NCBI RefSeq assembly: GCF_002217355.1
Contig: NZ_MUHA01000018.1
Coordinates: 1-59,524 of the forward strand
DNA length: 59,524 nucleotides
Source of the DNA: Flavobacterium oncorhynchi
Lineage (GTDB): Bacteria > Bacteroidota > Bacteroidia > Flavobacteriales > Flavobacteriaceae
Reading direction: 5' to 3'
Shown here: piece by piece, positions 55,533 through 59,524 of the stretch
How positions within the stretch are numbered: the first letter of the stretch is position 1
Layout: the number at the start of each line of letters is the position of its first letter
Program-made: the position numbers and the translations under genes
Notes under the pieces: generated by a model
Seen by the model: only the letters and a program-made list of their open reading frames with translations
Database searches by the model: none
Told to the model about the DNA's origin: nothing

Positions 55533-55847
55533 TCAGAAAGTTAATTCATCTTGTCTTGGAACAAATATAGTATTTTTTTCTAATTTGGCAATTTGACTTT
55601 TTTTGTCTTTTTCTATCCATTCATCCTTTTTGATTTTTTTGTAATTTTTTTCTAAAAGATTATGCAATTCAATTCCCTTTTCTGTAAGAGCTATTTTCTG
55701 GGCTAGGTTTTCTATAAGATTTTCTTCAATAGCTTTTTTTGTGAAATTTGCAATTTCAATATAGTCAACTCCTTTTCTTGCAAGTCTTTGTATTGAACCG
55801 TTTTTAAAAATAATATCTAGAAAAATATAAAAATTTTCGTTTTCCAT
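55533..55847 (-). CDS. winged-helix DNA-binding accessory protein of the retron
   Basis: A 104-residue protein. Residues about 5-70 read as a compact winged helix-turn-helix (FKNGSIQRLARKGVDYIEIANFTKKAI, then the wing ENLAQKIALTEKGIELHNLLEK with the typical L-T-x-K-G turn). The C-terminus is lysine-rich and polar. It lies 3 bp after the PRTase-like gene and directly before the retron non-coding RNA. A winged-helix protein next to a PRTase-like effector is, as I recall, the hallmark of type III retrons; it may help hold the effector/msDNA complex or control its expression. Confidence 0.75.
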   Translation of the reverse strand: MENENFYIFLDIIFKNGSIQRLARKGVDYIEIANFTKKAIEENLIENLAQKIALTEKGIELHNLLEKNYKKIKKDEWIEKDKKSQIAKLEKNTIFVPRQDELTF

Positions 55848-55850
55848 AAT

Positions 55851-56684
55851 TTAATATCTTGGGAATGGTGCTTTGAATTTTTGTTGTTTTTTTTCGTAAT
55901 CATGCCAAAAAATTGGAAAAGTATTATTTGGAGTTCTATAGAGAGTAATTAATCCCTCCGATTTTCCGTACCCAAAGTTATATTTTTTTGTTGGAAGTAA
56001 TTTTTCTATTTCATTCATAAGTAAAATCTTCTCCTCTAACTCGGGGGTTGTGTAATATTCAGTAATGCCTTTTGCAGTGATGATATCAGTGTAATATTGT
56101 ATTCCAATTCCATCCATGTAATTAATAGCTTGCTTGTGAGAGGCAATAGTAATTACTTTTATTTTATCAATTGTAATGTTTGGGTTTGTTAATATTTTAT
56201 CTATCGTTGATTTGATTGTGTCCCCCGAACCTAAAAAATCATCTAGAAGGTAAATTTGCTCATTTGTAGCTAAGTTGAAAGTAGGATGTTCTAGGTCTTC
56301 AAATGCTTCCATCTCTTTAAACTTGAGATGACTATATTTAGTTAGAAATCCTATTAAGCCTCTTAAAAGCAAAAGCATTCCGTGTCCACTTTTAGTTTTA
56401 TCTTCGTCGTTAGGATTCATAATGGGAAATAAAATAATTTTTTTTAAAGTATCTATTTCTCCACTAGGAATGTTGTTAAAAATTTGAATAAGCTTTGATT
56501 GATATTCACTAAATGATAGCCAGGTATATCTTTCGATTAAATCAAGTAGGAAATTTTGCTGGTCATCATTTAGGTTGCCTAGTAAATGACATAAATTAGT
56601 GAATACTATTTCGTGAGTTTCCTTGTCATGCCATCTTTTGGTACTAAAGATGGAGTATAATCTCGCAAATGTATTACTGTTCAT
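55851..56684 (-). CDS. phosphoribosyltransferase-like retron effector
   Basis: A 277-residue protein. The PRTase signature is clear as IYLLDDFLGSGDTIKSTID (about residues 144-162), the acidic pair plus PRPP-binding loop, followed by KIKVITIASHKQAINYM as the next Rossmann strand/helix. The N-terminal third (about 1-75) is helical. In retrons of this architecture the PRTase-like protein is the presumed toxin held inactive by RT and msDNA until phage infection. Ordinary purine/pyrimidine salvage PRTases are unlikely given the context and divergence. Start ATG at 56684; operon with the winged-helix gene (3 bp). Confidence 0.85.
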   Translation of the reverse strand: MNSNTFARLYSIFSTKRWHDKETHEIVFTNLCHLLGNLNDDQQNFLLDLIERYTWLSFSEYQSKLIQIFNNIPSGEIDTLKKIILFPIMNPNDEDKTKSGHGMLLLLRGLIGFLTKYSHLKFKEMEAFEDLEHPTFNLATNEQIYLLDDFLGSGDTIKSTIDKILTNPNITIDKIKVITIASHKQAINYMDGIGIQYYTDIITAKGITEYYTTPELEEKILLMNEIEKLLPTKKYNFGYGKSEGLITLYRTPNNTFPIFWHDYEKKQQKFKAPFPRY

Positions 56685-56776
56685 AATTTTTTTTGGTTAT
56701 TGTCTGCTTTACAAAAATTACGATTTTGTAAAGCGTATCGGATTAATTTATAACAAACATAAGATTTTATTTTTTT

Positions 56777-57085
56777 CTACGGGTTTAAACCAATAGAATT
56801 TAAAAATTCACTTGCCCCATCATTGTCATTTATTAAATAAATATATTTAGGATTAAGATTAATAAAGTCCAAAACTATATTTATAATAATGTTTTTCACA
56901 TCGTCTCTTTCTCTTTTATTCTCAATTTCATTGGCAGATTCTAAAAGCTGGTTGAATGAAGTTCCATTGTGAATTAAAGTCGCTATTAAATATTCTCCAA
57001 GAATTATATCTTCATTGTCTGAGTTAAGTGTTGCAAATTTTGTATCTCTTGGTAATTCTTTAAGTTTTATATTGTTTTGAGTCAT
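56777..57085 (-). CDS. hypothetical protein (102 aa)
   Basis: Unrecognised small, acidic, mostly helical protein (EDIILGEYLIATLIHNGTSF, then ESANEIENKRERDDVKNIIINIVLDFINLNP split over residues 45-80). It lies 11 bp after the Rep gene, so it is likely translated from the same mRNA, and 92 bp before the PRTase-like gene. It could be part of the replication module, an additional retron component or an unrelated cargo gene; nothing in the sequence decides. Low G+C like its neighbours. Confidence 0.55.
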   Translation of the reverse strand: MTQNNIKLKELPRDTKFATLNSDNEDIILGEYLIATLIHNGTSFNQLLESANEIENKRERDDVKNIIINIVLDFINLNPKYIYLINDNDGASEFLNSIGLNP

Positions 57086-57096
57086 GATTTTTGTAT

Positions 57097-57951
57097 TTAG
57101 TTAGTTATTGCTTTGTTTTTATCGTCCAATCTTTTGTAGAGTGGCAATGTTTGTCTATTTAGGTTTATCATTTTTACATTTATAATAAGTCTATTGCTAT
57201 GGTCTTTTACTTCAAATTCTTTCAATACAGCATCTAATTTTTTAAATTCATCTACATAACTCGAATCTGTATAAAAATCAGTGTAGAGTTCTGAAACTTG
57301 CCTTGAGCAATTCCAAACTTGGCATTTGAATTTATCATTGTTCTTGGTGACGTATTTTGTCACGTAAGAAGCAATAGATCTGATGTTATTTGAATTCAAT
57401 TCTCGAACATCAAAAGCGGAAGACGGTTTGTAATTCTCATCTCTCGGAATTACTCCGTTTTTCTTTTGCAAGTCAAGCCAGTAATTCCACCATTTTTCGA
57501 TTTTCCAATATTTGTTGGTAATCATGTGAAAGTGAATATTTCCTTTGAACATGTCGTTTTTTGTTTGTCGTTCTGCGACCCACAGATATTGAAAATTTAC
57601 GCTTCGCTTTTTTACGTTGTCGATGAACTTGCGTAATATGTTTACTGCCTGTTCGTCTGTAACTTTGTTTAAGAATGTGAGCGTTACGAAACTTAGTTTT
57701 TTATGACATCTTGCAAAGCAAATGAGCTTCTTTCTAATTTTTTGCTTTGAGCGTTTTGATAAAAAGCGAAGTTTAATTTCTTTTTTCTTTTCTATTTTGG
57801 GTTTGCTTGTTGTTGCTTCTTTCTCAGTTTTTTCTTTTGGTGGTTGTTTTTTACGTTGTAATGCCGAGCCTGTAAATTCTTCTTTAGGTATTACGCCAAA
57901 TTCTCGAAGTGAAAAAGCAACACTTGTTCCGTATGTATTTTTGACTATCAT
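57097..57951 (-). CDS. HUH rolling-circle replication initiator (two-tyrosine Rep)
   Basis: Probable nicking endonuclease starting rolling-circle replication of the element. Motif I FVTLTF (about residues 88-93), the HUH motif GNIHFHMI (about 137-144) and motif III ASYVTKYVTK (about 195-203) with two tyrosines four residues apart (Y196, Y200), as in phiX174 gpA-type superfamily I Reps. The first 75 residues are lysine-rich and low-complexity (KKQPPKEKTEKEATTSKPKIEKKKE, split around residues 34-58). 284 residues. Iteron-like repeats lie just upstream. A conjugative relaxase is less likely from size and motif spacing. Confidence 0.85.
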   Translation of the reverse strand: MIVKNTYGTSVAFSLREFGVIPKEEFTGSALQRKKQPPKEKTEKEATTSKPKIEKKKEIKLRFLSKRSKQKIRKKLICFARCHKKLSFVTLTFLNKVTDEQAVNILRKFIDNVKKRSVNFQYLWVAERQTKNDMFKGNIHFHMITNKYWKIEKWWNYWLDLQKKNGVIPRDENYKPSSAFDVRELNSNNIRSIASYVTKYVTKNNDKFKCQVWNCSRQVSELYTDFYTDSSYVDEFKKLDAVLKEFEVKDHSNRLIINVKMINLNRQTLPLYKRLDDKNKAITN

Positions 57952-57981
57952 AATCTGAATCGTTGTACATTAATTAAAACC

Positions 57982-58036
57982 ATTAAAAGGTTTATTATTA
58001 AAAGTTATTAATTAAAGGTTGTTATTTTTAAAGGTT
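57982..58036. repeat. iteron-like direct repeats upstream of the Rep gene
   Basis: Four copies of (A/T)TTAAAAGGTT-like sequence at about 57982, 57997, 58011 and 58027 (spacing 14-16 bp), in the 99-bp gap between the Rep start and the upstream small ORF. An inverted half (TTAAAACC at 57974) precedes them. The position fits a Rep-binding origin or autoregulatory site. Confidence 0.5.
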
Positions 58037-58050
58037 AAAAAAAAATGAGG

Positions 58051-58263
58051 TTAGATAAACGGAGGTATAAAATTGCCTTTATGAAAACGCTTCAAATATT
58101 TGCCTGTTCTGCGTTCGTAGATATTCATATACGCCCAATTAGAATGCTCTTTATTTAGAAACATTGAAAAACCATTCAGTTTATGAACGTAATTCCATTT
58201 TTTAGGTTTTGGCTCGTTTTCAAAAAAGACAATAACAGAATAGTCATTTTTCTTAGTTTCCAT
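58051..58263 (-). CDS. small hypothetical protein of the element (70 aa)
   Basis: A 70-residue basic protein without recognised domain, rich in aromatic residues (WNYVHKLNGFSMFLNKEHSNWAYMNIYERR, split over residues 23-52). Its start overlaps the end of the HTH gene by 11 bp, so it is translationally coupled to it. Probably a real accessory gene of the element, role unknown. Confidence 0.55.
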   Translation of the reverse strand: METKKNDYSVIVFFENEPKPKKWNYVHKLNGFSMFLNKEHSNWAYMNIYERRTGKYLKRFHKGNFIPPFI

Positions 58264-58558
58264 AACGACCTCCTTTCATTGTTGAAGTGTTGATTTGACT
58301 TAGAGAATTATTGATTTCTTCAAATTTATAAAGCACACGATTTCCTATTCGATGTGCTTGAATAATTCCTGTTTTAGTCCAGTCGTGAAGTGTGGGTAAT
58401 GAGATGCAAAGAAAATCAGCAGTTTGTTTTCTTGTAAGTAGTTGCGGGTTCTTTTGTTCAACAACAGGAATAAAATGTTTTAACTGATTTAAAATTGCTT
58501 CTTCTACAATTTTTTTAAGCTCAGGAAGCTCGATTGTGGTAAACATCATTTTTGTCAT
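58253..58558 (-). CDS. excisionase-like helix-turn-helix protein
   Basis: A 101-residue DNA-binding protein of the MerR/excisionase-like (HTH_17) type common beside Bacteroidota integrases. An N-terminal helix is followed by LLTRKQTADFLCISLPTLHDWTKTGII (about residues 40-66) and the wing QAHRIGNRVLYKFEEI. Such proteins act as directionality factors for the tyrosine recombinase or as regulators of replication genes. The phased-repeat array (58631-58716) lies between its start and the recombinase gene, a plausible binding region. Overlaps the next ORF by 11 bp. Confidence 0.82.
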   Translation of the reverse strand: MTKMMFTTIELPELKKIVEEAILNQLKHFIPVVEQKNPQLLTRKQTADFLCISLPTLHDWTKTGIIQAHRIGNRVLYKFEEINNSLSQINTSTMKGGRYGN

Positions 58559-58630
58559 TATTTTACTTTATTTAAGTTTTTAATAACGCAAAGAAATGTT
58601 TTGGTTAAATGCGTGTTTCTTAATTTACCG

Positions 58631-58716
58631 CTTTTTGGCGCTTTTTACTGCTTTTTACCACTTTTTGACGCTTTTTGACGCTTTTTGGCACTTTTTAGCA
58701 CCTTTTAGTACTTTTG
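58631..58716. repeat. phased T-tract array, nine 10-bp units
   Basis: Nearly nine consecutive units with an exact 10-bp period and consensus CTTTTTRRCR (unit starts at 58631, 58641 and so on to 58711; the last two units are degenerate). T-tracts of five in phase with the helix should give strong intrinsic curvature. The array fills the gap between the recombinase stop and the HTH start codon and contains no ORF. Confidence 0.85.
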
Positions 58717-58751
58717 TTGTGTTTAATTGGTTGATTTTCAATTAATTTGAT

Positions 58752-59516
58752 TTAGTTGAAAAATGGATGAGTTAATAGTTTATCTGCATTTTGCTCCTGA
58801 GTAATTCTAATATATTGCATAAAAGAACGCTCAGTTTTATGTCCTGTAATTTTCATTATTGAAATTGCGGGAATATCTGCAATATATAAATTTGTTGCAA
58901 AACTTCTTCGGGCAGTATGGGTTGAGATAAGTTTGAATTTTGGTAATACAGATTTTTCTACTTTTCCTCCTCGAGTTATTGTAGTTTCGACTAGCTCTTT
59001 GATTTTTGCTAAACTTGCAACATCTTTCAAATAATTATTCATTACTTGATTTGTGTACGCTACAGGAAGTTTGTTTTTGTATTTCTTCAAAATCTTTCTA
59101 ACTGTTTTGTGTAATGGAATAGCAACACGTTCACTAGTTTTTAGTGTTCTAATAAAAAGCATTGTATTATCACTATTTATGTTTTCGGGTTGTATTTGTG
59201 TAAAGTCAGAAAACCTTAAGCCAGTATAGCATCCAATCAAAAACAAATCTCTTACTTTGTCTAATCTCGGTGTTGCTGATAGATTTAGTTTTTCAAATTG
59301 TTGAAGTTCTTTAATACTTAGATAAACCGTGTCAGCTTCTTCACGAATAGTTTTGAACTTCTTTTTTCGAAATTCTAGATTTTCGTTTATGCCTCTTTCA
59401 GTTGCTTCATTCATAAAAGACTTTATAGTCTTGATATGTTTGCCAACGGTATTAGCAGACAATTTATGTTCTTGCGCAAGAAATGCCGTATAGTGATTAT
59501 AAAATGGAAAAACCGG
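58752..59516 (-). CDS. tyrosine recombinase (phage-type integrase), 5' part missing or frameshifted
   Basis: Site-specific recombinase that should integrate the element. Counting from the TTG at 59462 (236 residues), the catalytic residues are complete: Arg83 in TGLRFSD, His182 and Arg185 in HTARRSF, His208 in TGHKTERSF and Tyr217 in MQYIRI. A core-binding SAM-like region precedes it (LSANTVGKHIKTIKSFMNEA). In frame, similarity continues upstream of that TTG (FYNHYTAFLAQEHK) to a TGA at 59517-59519, only 6 bp from the window edge. So either the N-terminus is joined by a frameshift at the A5 run (59508-59512) or the gene is broken. Confidence 0.8.
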   Translation of the reverse strand, partial: PVFPFYNHYTAFLAQEHKLSANTVGKHIKTIKSFMNEATERGINENLEFRKKKFKTIREEADTVYLSIKELQQFEKLNLSATPRLDKVRDLFLIGCYTGLRFSDFTQIQPENINSDNTMLFIRTLKTSERVAIPLHKTVRKILKKYKNKLPVAYTNQVMNNYLKDVASLAKIKELVETTITRGGKVEKSVLPKFKLISTHTARRSFATNLYIADIPAISIMKITGHKTERSFMQYIRITQEQNADKLLTHPFFN

Positions 59517-59524
59517 TCAATTTG

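Larger units (their letters stand above)
54163..59524 (-). mobile_element. tRNA-proximal integrated element carrying a retron (right end outside the window)
   Basis: All genes from 54300 to the window end are on the minus strand and are accessory: tyrosine recombinase, excisionase-like HTH, HUH replication protein, small ORFs and a retron. The region is visibly more A+T-rich in its retron half than the chromosome to the left, and it starts immediately beyond a tRNA gene, a common integration target. The gene set resembles a phage satellite or small integrative replicating element. No capsid or conjugation genes are visible. The left junction is placed only by gene content; the right junction is not in the window. 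Confidence 0.75.

Noticed and set aside
58631..58716. Phased repeats as a CRISPR array
   Set aside because: Units are 10 bp with no spacers, and no cas genes are present in the window.

Overview
The window looks like a chromosomal stretch of a flavobacterium (Bacteroidota, probably the genus Flavobacterium). The DNA is A+T-rich and has two SusC/SusD pairs, an ECF sigma/FecR pair and Bacteroidota-type promoters (-7 box TAnnTTTG, once with TTTG 19 bp upstream). It also has a mevalonate-pathway HMG-CoA synthase, a menaquinone-type sdhCAB operon and dispersed palindromic repeats typical of the group. The assignment rests on gene content and motifs read by eye; no search was run.

Layout. 1-9 kb: an AddA/AddB-like recombination helicase-nuclease pair, split by kbl (threonine/glycine metabolism) and an OmpA-family protein with calcium-binding repeats. 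9-17 kb: alpha/beta hydrolase, then a cell-surface-signalling nutrient locus (ECF sigma, FecR, STN-containing SusC, SusD). 17-29 kb: housekeeping and small genes (AIM24, ferritin, Xaa-Pro aminopeptidase, two GNATs, a membrane-bound LytTR regulator with a candidate operator, secreted TPR protein, HMG-CoA synthase). 29-33 kb: succinate dehydrogenase operon, interrupted by a four-helix-bundle (23S-IVS-type) gene flanked by inverted repeats.

33-47 kb: a catabolic regulon. A GH20 hexosaminidase and a DeoR-family regulator are divergent. Next to them is an operon-like run of SusC, SusD, GntP permease, RidA, KDG kinase, KDPG aldolase, a D-threonine-aldolase-family PLP enzyme and an M19 dipeptidase. 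The same 15-bp operator (TGCA-N7-TGCA) lies exactly 19 nt upstream of the -7 box of both the GH20 gene and susC. I propose catabolism of an aminosugar acid such as D-glucosaminate via KDG and KDPG to pyruvate and glyceraldehyde-3-phosphate.

47-54 kb: omega-amidase-like nitrilase, Coa1-like protein, Ig-like lipoprotein, two translationally overlapping secreted proteins of unknown function, methylmalonyl-CoA epimerase and a CAT-anticodon tRNA.

54-59.5 kb: an accessory element that starts just beyond the tRNA and runs off the window, with every gene on the minus strand. In transcription order it carries a tyrosine recombinase (apparently broken or cut at its 5' end), a nine-unit 10-bp phased T-tract array, an excisionase-like HTH protein, a small ORF, iteron-like repeats, a two-tyrosine HUH replication protein, a small ORF, and a retron. 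The retron consists of a phosphoribosyltransferase-like effector, a winged-helix protein, a structured msr-msd-like non-coding region and a retron reverse transcriptase. This element, with its anti-phage-type retron cargo, is the most interesting part of the window. Next in interest are the DeoR regulon and the IVS-like insertion in the sdh operon.
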